A stretch of 56,432 nt of DNA. Origin: F1-120-MAGs118 sp013360535. Lineage in GTDB: Bacteria; Planctomycetota; UBA1135; GCA-002686595. The stretch lies in contig JAPKHC010000028.1 in assembly GCA_026647215.1 (NCBI GenBank), positions 1-56,432 of the forward strand. The letters run 5' to 3'. Under the pieces are notes generated by a model. The model was not told the origin of the DNA and made no database searches. It saw only the letters and a list, made by a program, of their open reading frames with translations. Shown here in pieces: positions 32,727-42,139 of the stretch. Numbering within the stretch: position 1 is the stretch's first letter; each line of letters opens with the position of its first letter. The position numbers and the translations under genes were made by a program.

Positions 32727-34622
32727 ATGAAGAACCGTGCGCTCTTCTCCGGCCTGGGCGTCCTGATCGCCCTCGTGCTGCTCATCGGCGTCAACCTGCT
32801 CGCGGGCCGTGCGCTCGAGGGCGTGCGCCTCGACCTGACCGAGAACAAGCTGTTCACGCTGTCCGACGGCTCGCGCAACGTGCTCACGCGCATTGGCGAG
32901 CCGATCAAGCTGCGTTTCTTCCGCTCGCGCGAAGAAGCGGAGAAGTACATCGGGCCGTTCTCGCGGCGCGTCGAGGAATTCCTGCGTGAGTTCGAGACCG
33001 CGTCGGGGGGCAAGCTCGAAGTCGAGTTCCTCGATCCGGAGCCCTATTCGGAGACCGAGGAGCGCGCGATCGCCGCCGGCCTCAAGGCCTACGCCGGTGC
33101 GCCGCTCGCGGCGGACGAGCAGCTGTACTTCGGCGTCGTCGGCTCGAACACGGTCGGCGACGAGAAGTCGATCGCGTTCATCAGCCCCGCGCGCGAGCGC
33201 TTCCTCGAGTACGACCTCGCCAAGCTCGTGTACGAGCTCTCGAACCCGAAGAAGACCGTCGTCGGCATCTGGTCGTCGCTGCCGATCGAAGGGCAGACCG
33301 ATCCGTTCAACATGCGGCGCGACGCCCCGCAGCCGTGGGCCTTCGTCGAGCAGATCCGCGAGTTCTACGAGGTGCGCACGGTCGAGCCCGCGGCGACGGT
33401 GATCGCGCCGGAGATCGAGGTGCTGCTGGTCGTGCACCCCAAGTCCGTGCCGGAGCCGACCCAGTACGCGATCGACCAGTTCGTGCTGCGCGGCGGCAAG
33501 CTGATGTGCTTCGTCGACCCGTTCTGCGACGCCGACCAGCCGCCGGCGGACCCGCAGAACCCGATGGCGCAGTACACGGCCGTGCGCTCGTCCGAGCTGC
33601 CGAAGCTGTTCGAGGCCTGGGGCATCTCGAGCCCGAAGGACAAGCTCGCCACGGATCGCAAGTTCGCGACGCCGGTGACGTGGCAGCGCCGCGGCACGCT
33701 CGAGCAGGTGCCGTTCACGGCCTGGCTCGCGATCCCCAAGGAGGGCATCCCCGAGGGCGAGGTCGCGACGGGCGATCTTGAGGCGCTGATGTTCAAGTAC
33801 GCGGGCTTCCTCGAGGTGAAGGAAGGCGCGACGACGAGCTTCACGCCGCTCGTGCAGACCTCCGACGAGTCGATGGAGCTCGGCGTCGACACCGTGCGCT
33901 TCTCGCCGGACCCGCCGAAGCTGCTCGCGGACTTCTTCCCCTCGGGCAAGAAGATGACGCTCGCGGCGCGCGTCGGCGGCAAGGCGAAAACGGCCTTCCC
34001 TGAGGGTCGTCCCGCCAGCGCGGAAGCGACCGAAGGTGCGGCCGAGCACCTCGCCGAATCCAAGGGCGACATCTCCGTCGTCGTCGTCGCCGACGTCGAC
34101 TTCCTCGAGGACCGCTCGTGGGTCCAGATGCAGAACTTCGTGGGCCAGCGGATCCCGTTCAAGATCGCCGACAACGGCGACCTCGTCGTGAACCTGCTCG
34201 ACTTCATGCGCGGCTCGACCGACCTCGTCAGCCTGCGCGCGCGCGGCGTTTCCGCCTATCCGTTCCTCGTGGTCGACGAGATCCGTCGCACCGCCGAGCA
34301 GAACTACCGCGCGGAGGAGCAGCGCCTTTCGGACGAACGCGCCAACGTCGAGCGCGAGCTCAACGACCTGCTCTCGAAGTCGAGCGGCACCACGGAGCAG
34401 GTGCTGATGAGCCCCGAGGTGCAGACCAAGATCGAGGACCTGCGCAAGTCGCTCGTCGACACCAACAAGCGCCTGCGCGAGGTGCGCTTCAACCTGAACC
34501 GCGACGTCGAGAGCCTCGGCACGCGCCTCAAGGTGCTCAACGTCCTGATCGTGCCGCTGGTGGTGATCGCCGCCGCGCTGCTCGTGTTCTTCTACCGCCT
34601 CAACCGCCGCAAGTCGGCCTGA
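32727..34622 (+). CDS. GldG-family ABC-associated protein (ABC_transp_aux)
   Basis: 631 residues. An N-terminal helix and a C-terminal helix enclose a large soluble domain of the ABC_transp_aux type (related to the eukaryotic IFT52 fold). Motifs DLTENKLFTLSDGSRNVL and KLRFFRSREE are typical. A coiled coil (about 530-600) precedes the last helix. The soluble part probably lies outside the cytoplasm. It is the third gene of the Gld-type operon, and together with GldA and GldF would form an exporter complex. Substrate unknown. Confidence 0.92.
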   Translation: MKNRALFSGLGVLIALVLLIGVNLLAGRALEGVRLDLTENKLFTLSDGSRNVLTRIGEPIKLRFFRSREEAEKYIGPFSRRVEEFLREFETASGGKLEVEFLDPEPYSETEERAIAAGLKAYAGAPLAADEQLYFGVVGSNTVGDEKSIAFISPARERFLEYDLAKLVYELSNPKKTVVGIWSSLPIEGQTDPFNMRRDAPQPWAFVEQIREFYEVRTVEPAATVIAPEIEVLLVVHPKSVPEPTQYAIDQFVLRGGKLMCFVDPFCDADQPPADPQNPMAQYTAVRSSELPKLFEAWGISSPKDKLATDRKFATPVTWQRRGTLEQVPFTAWLAIPKEGIPEGEVATGDLEALMFKYAGFLEVKEGATTSFTPLVQTSDESMELGVDTVRFSPDPPKLLADFFPSGKKMTLAARVGGKAKTAFPEGRPASAEATEGAAEHLAESKGDISVVVVADVDFLEDRSWVQMQNFVGQRIPFKIADNGDLVVNLLDFMRGSTDLVSLRARGVSAYPFLVVDEIRRTAEQNYRAEEQRLSDERANVERELNDLLSKSSGTTEQVLMSPEVQTKIEDLRKSLVDTNKRLREVRFNLNRDVESLGTRLKVLNVLIVPLVVIAAALLVFFYRLNRRKSA

Positions 34623-34639
34623 GCGAGGAGCCTCGAACC

Positions 34640-35908
34640 ATGAACGCCAAGACCCTCACCGTCGTCGGCCTTGCCGCCGCGGTGCTGTTCGGCGCCGCGC
34701 TGTACCTCTCGGGCGGCAGTGACGCGAAGACCGCGGATGCGACGGTCGGCGGCAAGCTGTTCCCCGAGCTGTCGGGCCGCGTGAACGACGTCGTCGAGGT
34801 CGCGCTCGTCGACGCCGGCACGGCCTTCAGCGTGCGCAAGGAAGGCGCGAGCTGGGGCGCGGCCGACAAGGGCGGCTACCCGGTCGACTTCGACAAGGTG
34901 AAGGCGCTCGTCGTCGGCGTCGCGGAGTTCGCGGTCGTCGAGCCGATGACCAAGAACCCCGAATTCCACGCAAAAATGGGCGTGGAAGACCCCGGCGGCG
35001 CCGGCGCGACCTCGCGGCGCGTGACGCTGAAGGATGGCTCGGGCAAGGTGCTCGCCGACGTGATCGTCGGCAAGGCCAAGGCCAACCAGGGCATGACGAG
35101 CAAGCCGAGCCTGTACGTGCGGCGCTTCGGCGAGGATCAGGTGTTCGAGGTCACGGGCTCGGTCAACGTCGGCGGCGACGCCTCCGGCTGGCTCAACCGC
35201 GACGTGAGCAAGGTCGAGTCCTCGCGCGTCAAGCGTGCGGTGATCACGCATCCCGACGGCGAGGTGCTCACGGTCTCGAAGACCGAACAGGCGCAGCAGG
35301 ACTTCACGGTCGAGCACCTGCCGGAAGGCAAGGAGCTCTCCTGGAGCGGCGTCGCCAACGGCATCCCGAGCGCGCTGCAGTACATGAGCCTCGACGACGT
35401 GCAGCGCGCCGAGGGCTTCGACCTCAATGGCGCCACCGTCACCGACTACGAGTGCTTCGACGGCCTCGTCGTCACCGCGCGCTCGATCGAGCGCGACGGC
35501 AAGACGTGGATCACGCTCTCCGCGCACGCCGACGAGTCGCTGCGCGCGCTGCCTGCGGGCCCCGAGGCGCCGCCGGAGGAAGGCACCGACCCCGCCGCGC
35601 CGAAGAAGCCCGAACTCAAGGCCTTCGACCTCGTGCAAAAGGAAGCCGACGAGCTCAACGCCAAGTGGAGCCCGTGGGTGTTCAACGTGCCGGGCTACAA
35701 CGCGACGAACCTGCGCAAGCGCATGAAGGACCTGCTCAAGACCGAGATCGCCGAACAAGGTGGCGGCCTCGAGGAGCTGGTCGAGCCTGTCGACGGGCAG
35801 GATGACCTCGATCCGGGCCACGGCGAGGCCGGGCACGTGCACCAGGAGCCGAAGCAGCCCGAGGACGGCGCGGCGCCGACGCCGGACAAGCCGAGCGACG
35901 GCCGCTGA
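34640..35908 (+). CDS. DUF4340 protein
   Basis: 422 residues with one N-terminal helix (TLTVVGLAAAVLFGAALYL) and a DUF4340-type repeat domain (WLNRDVSKVESSRVKRAVITH, then DDVQRAEGFDL). The acidic, Pro-rich last 50 residues (EPKQPEDGAAPTPDKP) are probably disordered. DUF4340 genes commonly end Gld-type operons in Planctomycetota and related phyla, and the 17-bp gap fits cotranscription. It may be the extracytoplasmic partner of the GldG-like protein. A hairpin follows at 35930-35965. Confidence 0.9.
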   Translation: MNAKTLTVVGLAAAVLFGAALYLSGGSDAKTADATVGGKLFPELSGRVNDVVEVALVDAGTAFSVRKEGASWGAADKGGYPVDFDKVKALVVGVAEFAVVEPMTKNPEFHAKMGVEDPGGAGATSRRVTLKDGSGKVLADVIVGKAKANQGMTSKPSLYVRRFGEDQVFEVTGSVNVGGDASGWLNRDVSKVESSRVKRAVITHPDGEVLTVSKTEQAQQDFTVEHLPEGKELSWSGVANGIPSALQYMSLDDVQRAEGFDLNGATVTDYECFDGLVVTARSIERDGKTWITLSAHADESLRALPAGPEAPPEEGTDPAAPKKPELKAFDLVQKEADELNAKWSPWVFNVPGYNATNLRKRMKDLLKTEIAEQGGGLEELVEPVDGQDDLDPGHGEAGHVHQEPKQPEDGAAPTPDKPSDGR

Positions 35909-35929
35909 GCCCGTCGAGTCAGCATCCTT

Positions 35930-35965
35930 CGCGGGCCGTTCCGGATCGATCCGGGGCGGCCCGCG
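35930..35965. terminator. Strong hairpin between convergent genes
   Basis: CGCGGGCCG (35930-35938) pairs with CGGCCCGCG (35957-35965), and CCGGA/TCCGG closes a TCGA loop inside. There is only a weak T run afterwards (GCTTTC), so this may be a bidirectional, partly factor-assisted terminator for the Gld operon and the antiporter gene. Confidence 0.7.
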
Positions 35966-35971
35966 GCGCTT

Positions 35972-38029
35972 TCAACCGTCCGTGCGGGGCTTTTCGAGCA
36001 CGTCCCGCGCCGCCGCGAGCTGCTCCTCGGTACCCGTGAGCGCCACGCGGTCCCCCACCTCGAGCAGGCGCGCGCCTTCGACACGTTCGATGCCGCCGCT
36101 GCCGCGCGCGACGCCGATCACCTGCACGCCCGTGCGCGCATGCAGCTCGAGCTCGTCGAGCGAGCGTCCCTGCGCGCCGTGCCCCGACTCGATCGACACG
36201 GAGCCGAGGGTGCCGAGGCCCGGCAGCAGCTCCGACACCTGCTCGAGCGTCCACGCCGGCTGCCCACGGCTGTCGCGCGCCGAGAGCGCCTCGAGCACCA
36301 TCGCCGAGCCCGCGCGGAAGTGGCCGTCGAGGTCGTCGACGCGCCGCTTGAGCCCGAACGCGAGCGCCGCGCCCGCCAGCACGACCGCGACGACGCCCGA
36401 CAGCGACGGCAGGAACGGCTGCGAGAGCGCGAGCACCGGAACGCCGACCGTGAGCAGCGCCGCGAGCTGCACCGCCGCGACCAGCGAGCGCCGCGGCGAC
36501 TCCGCGAGGTCGAGCTGGCCCGCCGCCGGCGACGGCAGCACCTGCTCCGCCGCAAGCAGGCCGAGCCGGCGCGCCGCGCGCACGATGCCGAAGCAGAACG
36601 GCACGCACGCCAGCGCCGCGACGCCGATGATCGCCGCGCGCGCGAGGCGGCTCGACATGCCCGTCGCGCCCGCGAGCCAGCCTTCGAGCTCCGCCAGCCA
36701 CAACGACGTGCCGATCACGACCGCAACCACCAGCGCGCCGTCGAGCGCGAGCCACGCGACGAGGCGCACGATCCTCCCGCGCACGCCCGCAAGCCGGCGC
36801 CGCTTGAGCGTCTCGACCCACGTGCCGTGCAGCGTCTCGAACAGCGCGAGCCGCGGCGAGAGCCTGCGTTCGGCCGCCTGCGCCACACGTTCCGCGCGCC
36901 CCGCGAACAAGGGCGAGATCAGCACGGTCACGACGCACACCGCCGCCGCCAGTGCGTGCAGCTCGCCCGGCTGCCGCTCCGCCCGCTGGCCGATCTGCGC
37001 GACGAGAAAGCCGTATTCGCCGAGCGGGACGAGCCACAACGCCGCGTGCACGCCCGCCCCGAGCCCACGCCCGGCGAGCACGCTCCCCACCGCGATTCCC
37101 GCCGGTTTGGCGACGAGCGCGACTCCGACGAGCACCAGCGCGAGCGGCAGCTGCTCGAGCAGCACGGCGGGATCGATCATCATCCCCGTCGCGACGAAGA
37201 AGATCGCCGCGAACATGTCGCGCACGGGCCGCACGAGCGGCTCGAGGATCTTGCCGTGCCCCGTCTCCGCCGCGAGCGTGCCCGCGAGGAACGCCCCGAG
37301 CGCGATCGAATAGCCCGCGACCTTCGCGAGCAGCGAGAAGCCGAAGCACACGCCGATCGCGGCGAGCAGCGTGGCCTCGCGATTGCCGCGCGACATGACC
37401 CAGCGCAGGAGCCGCGGCACGACCAGCATGCCGCCCGCGACCAGCGCGCCGAGGAACGCCGCGAGCCGCCCCGCCGTCACCGCGAAGTCGCCGCCCGACA
37501 GTCCCGCGCCCGACACGACCGCCGTGAGCAGCGCGAGCAGCAGCATCGAGGCGAGGTCCTCGACCACGAGCACTCCGAGCACGAAGTCGCGCACCTTGCC
37601 GTCGAGCGCACGCTCGCCGAGATGCTTCACGACGACCATCGTGCTCGTGATCGCGAGCATCGCCCCGACGCAGGCCGCCAGCGGTGGCGGCAGCCCGGCG
37701 AGCTCCGCCACCACGAAGCCCAGCCACGCGAGCAACGCCACCTCGACCGCGACGACGAACAGCGTCGCGAAGCCGAGCTCCACGAGCTTCCTCAGGCTGA
37801 ACTCCAGCCCGATCGAGAACATGAGCAGCGTGACACCGAGCTCCGCCAGCGTGCCGACCGACTGCACGTCCGCGAAGAACGGGATCGGCACGTGCGGCCC
37901 GATCAGCACGCCCGCGAGCAGGTAGCCGAGCACCGTCGGCAGGCGCAGCCGCTGGAACAGCACGGCCGCGATCGCGCCGGTGACGAGCACCAGCGCGAGG
38001 TCCTGCAGGAATCCTCCGGAGACGTCCAT
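35972..38029 (-). CDS. Kef-type (CPA2) monovalent cation:proton antiporter
   Basis: 685 residues. About 12 helices (residues 1-400) of the CPA2 family: GYLLAGVLIGPHVP near residue 32, GVTLLMFSIGLEFS near 68 and ITSTMVVVKHLGE near 120. A second helical block (about 430-570) is unusual and precedes a TrkA_C-type regulatory domain at the end (ERVEGARLLEVGDRVALTGTEEQL). A Rossmann TrkA_N domain as in KefB/KefC is absent. It should exchange K+ or Na+ for protons in the inner membrane. It overlaps no gene and points toward the Gld operon. Confidence 0.92.
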   Translation of the reverse strand: MDVSGGFLQDLALVLVTGAIAAVLFQRLRLPTVLGYLLAGVLIGPHVPIPFFADVQSVGTLAELGVTLLMFSIGLEFSLRKLVELGFATLFVVAVEVALLAWLGFVVAELAGLPPPLAACVGAMLAITSTMVVVKHLGERALDGKVRDFVLGVLVVEDLASMLLLALLTAVVSGAGLSGGDFAVTAGRLAAFLGALVAGGMLVVPRLLRWVMSRGNREATLLAAIGVCFGFSLLAKVAGYSIALGAFLAGTLAAETGHGKILEPLVRPVRDMFAAIFFVATGMMIDPAVLLEQLPLALVLVGVALVAKPAGIAVGSVLAGRGLGAGVHAALWLVPLGEYGFLVAQIGQRAERQPGELHALAAAVCVVTVLISPLFAGRAERVAQAAERRLSPRLALFETLHGTWVETLKRRRLAGVRGRIVRLVAWLALDGALVVAVVIGTSLWLAELEGWLAGATGMSSRLARAAIIGVAALACVPFCFGIVRAARRLGLLAAEQVLPSPAAGQLDLAESPRRSLVAAVQLAALLTVGVPVLALSQPFLPSLSGVVAVVLAGAALAFGLKRRVDDLDGHFRAGSAMVLEALSARDSRGQPAWTLEQVSELLPGLGTLGSVSIESGHGAQGRSLDELELHARTGVQVIGVARGSGGIERVEGARLLEVGDRVALTGTEEQLAAARDVLEKPRTDG

Positions 38030-38064
38030 GGCGGCGCGTCTGTAGTTCCGCCCGACGCGCCGTC

Positions 38065-38772
38065 CTAGCGCGCTTTCGCGCGCGGACCGCGCTCCTTCTT
38101 GAACACCAGCAGGTGGTTGAAGCCGCGCAGGAAGAAGTTCCCCTCGGCCGCCGCCTTGTGGTACGCGGGCTTCTCGAGCGTGCGGTTGCCGCGCACGACC
38201 GCGATGTGGTCGACGGCCTTGAAGCGAGACCCGAGCATCTGCGCGAGCTGCACTCCCAGTCCGACGAAACCGCGCTTCTTCTCGAACGTGTCGGACACGT
38301 ACACGCCGAGGTAGCGCCGGTCCTTGAGCACGCGGTCGGCCTCCGCGAACACGGCCTCCATCGCCTCGAAGTAGCTGCCGTCGAAGGCGTCGAGCTTGCC
38401 GATGCAGTTGGGCTCGTCGGAGTACTCGAGGTGCGTGCCGTAGGGCGGGTCCATGAAGACGAAGTCCGCGGTCTCGTCCTCGAGCGGCAGCTGGCGCGCG
38501 TCGGCGCGGAAGATGTCGGGGCGCGTCGGCCGCACGTCGTAGCCCAGCCCGCGACGCTTCATGTCGCGCGCGATGTCGAGCGTCGTCCCGCCGCCGCAGA
38601 ACGGATCGACGACGAGGTCCTCCTCGCGGGTGTAACGCTCGAGCAGGTTCCAGATGACGTACGTGGGCGTCGCGCCGCGGTAGCGCGGGTCGCCCATCGG
38701 CTCCACCCCGTGCTGCTGCGACGGGTAGTACCACAGGGTCGTCGTCTGGAGCTTGAGCGGCGGCTTGCGCAT
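38065..38772 (-). CDS. N4/N6-type DNA methyltransferase, no adjacent nuclease
   Basis: 235 residues. Motif I is DPFCGGGTTLDIA and the catalytic motif is DPPYGTHLEYS, so an amino group of adenine or cytosine (N6 or N4) is the likely target. TTTLWYYPSQQHG and YRGATPTYVIWNLL at the N-terminus are usual for the N6_N4_Mtase family. There is no restriction enzyme gene nearby, so it may be a solitary or housekeeping enzyme; an RNA target is not excluded. Minus-strand TACCCT is 9 nt before the ATG at 38772 and overlaps the -10 box of the divergent hydrolase gene. Confidence 0.88.
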   Translation of the reverse strand: MRKPPLKLQTTTLWYYPSQQHGVEPMGDPRYRGATPTYVIWNLLERYTREEDLVVDPFCGGGTTLDIARDMKRRGLGYDVRPTRPDIFRADARQLPLEDETADFVFMDPPYGTHLEYSDEPNCIGKLDAFDGSYFEAMEAVFAEADRVLKDRRYLGVYVSDTFEKKRGFVGLGVQLAQMLGSRFKAVDHIAVVRGNRTLEKPAYHKAAAEGNFFLRGFNHLLVFKKERGPRAKAR

Positions 38773-38781
38773 GGCGCGCAG

Positions 38782-38791
38782 AGGGTACGCT
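38782..38791. promoter_or_regulatory. Overlapping divergent -10 boxes AGGGTACGCT
   Basis: Read on the plus strand TACGCT (38786-38791) ends 6 nt before ATG 38798. Read on the minus strand TACCCT (38787-38782) ends 9 nt before ATG 38772. The two boxes share the same TA, so only one polymerase can open the site at a time. Confidence 0.6.
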
Positions 38792-38797
38792 CTCGCC

Positions 38798-39499
38798 ATG
38801 CCGACGTCGCCGCGCGATTCCCGCTTCGAGCTCGAGATCGAGGGTGAGCGCTGCGCCGCGCGCATCGACCGGCCGGCGGGCCCCGCGCGCGAGGCCGCGA
38901 TCCTGCTCGCCCACGGCTCCGGAATCGACATGGAGCACCCGTGGATGGAGCTCGCGGCCGCGACGCTGGTGGCGCGCGGGTTCGCCGTGATGCGCTTCCG
39001 CTACGCCTACATGCAGCGCGCGCACGAGCTGGGCCGCGTTCAGCCGCCCGACCGCGCCCCGAAGCTCGAGGCCGTGCACGAGGCCGCGCTCACGGAACTC
39101 CGCCGCCGCCTCGAGCCGCGCCGCGTGCTGCTCGCCGGAAAATCACTCGGCGCGCGCGTCGCGACGCTGATCGCCGCCAAGGGCGCACCTGCACACGGGC
39201 TGGTGCTCTACGGCTACCCGCTGCATCCGCCGCGCAAGCCCGAGCAGCTGCGGGTCGAGCACTTCCCGATGCTCGTGCAGCCGGCGCTGTTCCTGCTCGG
39301 CACTCGCGACGAGTTTTCGACGCCCGAGGAGCTTCGCCACGCGCTCACGCGCTACGCCGGCCGTTGCACGGTCGAGGTCGTCGAAGGCGCCGACCACGGC
39401 TTCGAGGTGCCGAAAGCCGCGCGCCAGCCGCTCGAGGTCACGCTGCAGCGACTGGCCGAACGGGTCGACTTGTGGGAACGCGAGACCTGGCCGGAGTGA
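38798..39499 (+). CDS. Alpha/beta hydrolase, dienelactone hydrolase/KANL3-Tex30-like
   Basis: 233 residues. The oxyanion loop AHGSGIDMEHPWM, nucleophile GKSLGARV (Ser), acid Asp in GTRDEFSTPEEL and His in GADHGFEV form a full catalytic triad. The family resembles the KANL3/Tex30 alpha/beta-hydrolase group, whose substrates are unknown. ATG 38798 has a TACGCT box 6 nt upstream and no ribosome binding site, so the mRNA is probably leaderless. It is divergent from the methyltransferase, with only 25 bp between the two start codons. Confidence 0.88.
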   Translation: MPTSPRDSRFELEIEGERCAARIDRPAGPAREAAILLAHGSGIDMEHPWMELAAATLVARGFAVMRFRYAYMQRAHELGRVQPPDRAPKLEAVHEAALTELRRRLEPRRVLLAGKSLGARVATLIAAKGAPAHGLVLYGYPLHPPRKPEQLRVEHFPMLVQPALFLLGTRDEFSTPEELRHALTRYAGRCTVEVVEGADHGFEVPKAARQPLEVTLQRLAERVDLWERETWPE

Positions 39500-39556
39500 C
39501 GGGAGCCCCCGACGCGCTCACGGGGAGCGACCGCCGACAGCGGCGAGCGCCAGCGG

Positions 39557-39784
39557 TCAGACCGAACGACCGCGCGGCGTGGCGACGGCCGAGGCCGGGA
39601 GCTGCACGGGCGCGGGGCCGACGATGCGACCGGGCGGCATGGCCTGCGACGTCGGAACCGGGGCGCGGCGCTCGCGGAAGCGCTCCTGCGCGCTTTGGAC
39701 CTCGCTCGACACGTACCAAGCGGCCGTGCCGACGACGGCGACGGTGAGCAGGACGACGAGGGCAAGCAGCTTGCGAGGGTTCAT
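39557..39784 (-). CDS. Small single-helix membrane protein
   Basis: 75 residues from ATG 39784. One transmembrane helix (LLALVVLLTVAVVGTAAWYV) follows a short basic start (MNPRKL), giving a likely inside-N topology or an uncleaved signal anchor. The C-terminal 35 residues are Pro-rich and probably disordered. No family is recognised. The Met and helix start are well placed, and the frame has normal GC-rich codon use. It converges with the hydrolase gene. Confidence 0.55.
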   Translation of the reverse strand: MNPRKLLALVVLLTVAVVGTAAWYVSSEVQSAQERFRERRAPVPTSQAMPPGRIVGPAPVQLPASAVATPRGRSV

Positions 39785-39991
39785 GGCGGGCCTTGGGTCG
39801 CTCCGGGCGCGGCTCGAGAGGCGGCGAGCGAGCCCGGTGGAGGCGACGGTTTCATCAGGACGCTTGGAACGGCCCGATGCTTCCATCTATCTCCGCCGAC
39901 GTGCAAAGGTTACGTCGCTGCCGGGCGAATGTTGAGGGAGGCACGAAAATCCGGCCGGAACAGCCCCGGCAGGCCCTCCCGTGCCCAGAAA

Positions 39992-40018
39992 CGGGCCCTC
40001 CGGCGCCGGAACGGCCCG
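39992..40018 (-). terminator. Probable terminator of the M3 peptidase gene
   Basis: In the minus sense, CGGGCC and CCGG pair with CCGG and GGCCCG about 25 nt past the stop at 40044, followed by a short GTTTCT run. A weak to moderate intrinsic terminator. Confidence 0.6.
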
Positions 40019-40043
40019 GGATCCGGACTTTGGACGCTCCGCC

Positions 40044-41972
40044 CTACCCGCGGTTGAGCCAGGCCTCGAACGGCCCGGTGCTGTACTCGCGCCCGAGGAA
40101 GTCCCGGGCCAGCTCGCGGGCGTCCTTGGTCCCGCCCGCGCCGAGGACCGCCTGCCGGTAGCGGTCGGCCGCCGCGCGGTTCATCAGGTCGCCCTCGAAG
40201 TGGCTGAACAGGTCCTTCGCGATCACGAGCGACCACATGTAGGTGTAGTAGATCGCCGAGTAGCCGTTGAGGTGCCCGAAGGAGGCCTCGAAGTTCGTCC
40301 CCTCCTCGTGCGGGAACGGCAGCATGCGCTGGCGGAGCGCCCGGACGCGCTCGCCCGCATCGAGGCCGGTCGGATCGGTGTCGTAGAGCTCGAGCGACAG
40401 CGCCGCGTAGTACATCTGCACCGCGACCATCACGCCCTTGCCGTACTCCTCCGCCGCGCGCATGCGCGCCACGAGCTCGGCCGGGATCGGCTCGCCCGTG
40501 CGGTGGTGCCGCGCGAAGCGCTGCAGGACACCCGTGTCCCAGGCCCACTCCTCGTACATCTGGCTCGGCGCCTCGACGAAGTCCCACTCGGTGGCGATGC
40601 CGGCGAACGCCATGTAGCGCTGCCGCCCGCCGAACAGGTGGTGCATCAGGTGGCCGAACTCGTGGAAGAAGGTCTGCACGTCGCGGTGCAGGAGGAGCCC
40701 CGGATCGCTCTCGGTCGGCCGCGGGAAGTTGCACACCAGCGCCGCCTTCGGGAGGCCGTCGTCGACGCCGAGCGCGAGGTCGAACATCGCCGCGTGCTTG
40801 AACTTGTCCTTGCGCGGGTGCATGTCGAGGTAGAGCCGCGCCACGGCCTGACCGCCGTCGACGACGTCGTAGCACTCGACCTCCTCGTGCCAGCGCACGC
40901 TCGTGTCGTTGCGGCGGAACTCGAGCCCGAACAGCGCCGCGGTCGTCGCGAGCACGCCGTCGCGCACGTTCGAGTAGCTGAAGTACGGCCGCACGGCGGC
41001 GGACTCGAAGCCGAAGCGCTCGGCCTTGATGCGCTCGATCAGGAAGGCCTTCTCCCAGTCGTGCACGACGCTCGCCTGCGGGTCGCTGCGCCGCTTGTAG
41101 GCGAGCAGGTCCGCCACCTCCGCCGTGAGGCGTCCGCGTGCGGCCTGCGCCGTACGTTCGATGAACGCGCGCGCGTTGGCGGCGCTCTGGATCATCTTGT
41201 CCTCGGTCGAATACTCGGCCCAGGAGCGGTACCCGAGCAGCTTCGCGAACTCGTGGCGCTTGGCGATGAGCTCGGCCAGCACGGCGAGGTTCTGCGGCAC
41301 CGCCCGCTGCTGGTTGGTGCGGAACAGCTCGCGCCGCAGGTCGCCACGCTCCGCATAGGCCATGAACGGCTGGTAGTCGGGCGTGTCGGTCGTGAGCACG
41401 ACCTCGCCACGCTCGTTCTCCGCGTGCGCGTCGATGTAGTCCTGCGGCAGGCCGGCGAGGCCGCGCTTACCGTCCTTGACCGTGATCGAGCGCGTGTCGG
41501 ACGCGATGTTGATGTCGAAACGCTGGCCGGTGAGCACGAGCTCGTCGGACAACGCGCGGATGCGCTCGCGCGTCGCGTCGTCGCGGTCGACGCCGCTGCG
41601 GCGGAAGTCGCGCAAGGAGTTGCGCAGCAGGCGCTGCTCGAGCGGGCCGGACGCCGTCGCCGGGTCGAGCCGCGCGAGGCGCTCGTACAGGCCGCGGTGC
41701 AGCGAGAGTTCGGTGCCGAAGGCCGCGATTTCCTGCAGCACGACGTTGCTCGCCTCGCGCACGGCTTCGTTCGGATGAACTTGGCTCGCGAGCCCCGCCG
41801 GTCCGCGCACGCGGTCGAGCGGCTTGCCGATGCCGTCAAACGCCTCGAGCACCTCGGCCGTGCTCGCGCTCGTCGGCAACGCCAGCAGCGCCTCCAGCCG
41901 CTCGCGGGCCTGCGCGAGAGCGGTGCGGCTGTCTTCGAGGAACTTCGACGCGTCGAGATCGGCAGGAATCAT
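40044..41972 (-). CDS. M3-family metallopeptidase (oligopeptidase A/thimet type)
   Basis: 642 residues. The zinc motif HEFGH is in FFHEFGHLMHHLFGG (around residue 430), with a third ligand Glu in WDFVEAPSQ. The HxxGY-type motif is seen as FGHLNGYSAIYYTY near the end. It hydrolyses short peptides, probably in the cytosol since no signal peptide is present. MIPADLDASK at 41972 is the chosen start; upstream residues are Arg/Ala-rich and not conserved-looking. It lies 167 bp downstream of the inositol-phosphate synthase gene on the same strand. Confidence 0.95.
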   Translation of the reverse strand: MIPADLDASKFLEDSRTALAQARERLEALLALPTSASTAEVLEAFDGIGKPLDRVRGPAGLASQVHPNEAVREASNVVLQEIAAFGTELSLHRGLYERLARLDPATASGPLEQRLLRNSLRDFRRSGVDRDDATRERIRALSDELVLTGQRFDINIASDTRSITVKDGKRGLAGLPQDYIDAHAENERGEVVLTTDTPDYQPFMAYAERGDLRRELFRTNQQRAVPQNLAVLAELIAKRHEFAKLLGYRSWAEYSTEDKMIQSAANARAFIERTAQAARGRLTAEVADLLAYKRRSDPQASVVHDWEKAFLIERIKAERFGFESAAVRPYFSYSNVRDGVLATTAALFGLEFRRNDTSVRWHEEVECYDVVDGGQAVARLYLDMHPRKDKFKHAAMFDLALGVDDGLPKAALVCNFPRPTESDPGLLLHRDVQTFFHEFGHLMHHLFGGRQRYMAFAGIATEWDFVEAPSQMYEEWAWDTGVLQRFARHHRTGEPIPAELVARMRAAEEYGKGVMVAVQMYYAALSLELYDTDPTGLDAGERVRALRQRMLPFPHEEGTNFEASFGHLNGYSAIYYTYMWSLVIAKDLFSHFEGDLMNRAAADRYRQAVLGAGGTKDARELARDFLGREYSTGPFEAWLNRG

Positions 41973-42139
41973 GCGTGGGGCAGCTCGTGGGGACGCGGTC
42001 GCTATCGGCGCCGCCGCGTGCCGCAGTGGAGCCCCGCGCCCCGCCTCCGTCCGCGACCGGGAACCTAACACGCTCGCTCGCGCGTTTCAGGCGCGGATTC
42101 CCGCGGAGCGTCCCGAGATTCAGGCCGGACGCGGGTCGC

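Noticed and set aside
38065..38772. Restriction-modification system
   Set aside because: Only the methyltransferase is present, with no nuclease or specificity gene nearby.
39785..40043. Small gene or RNA between the small membrane protein and the M3 peptidase
   Set aside because: Only the probable terminator hairpin stands out; coding-like frames here are composition artefacts.
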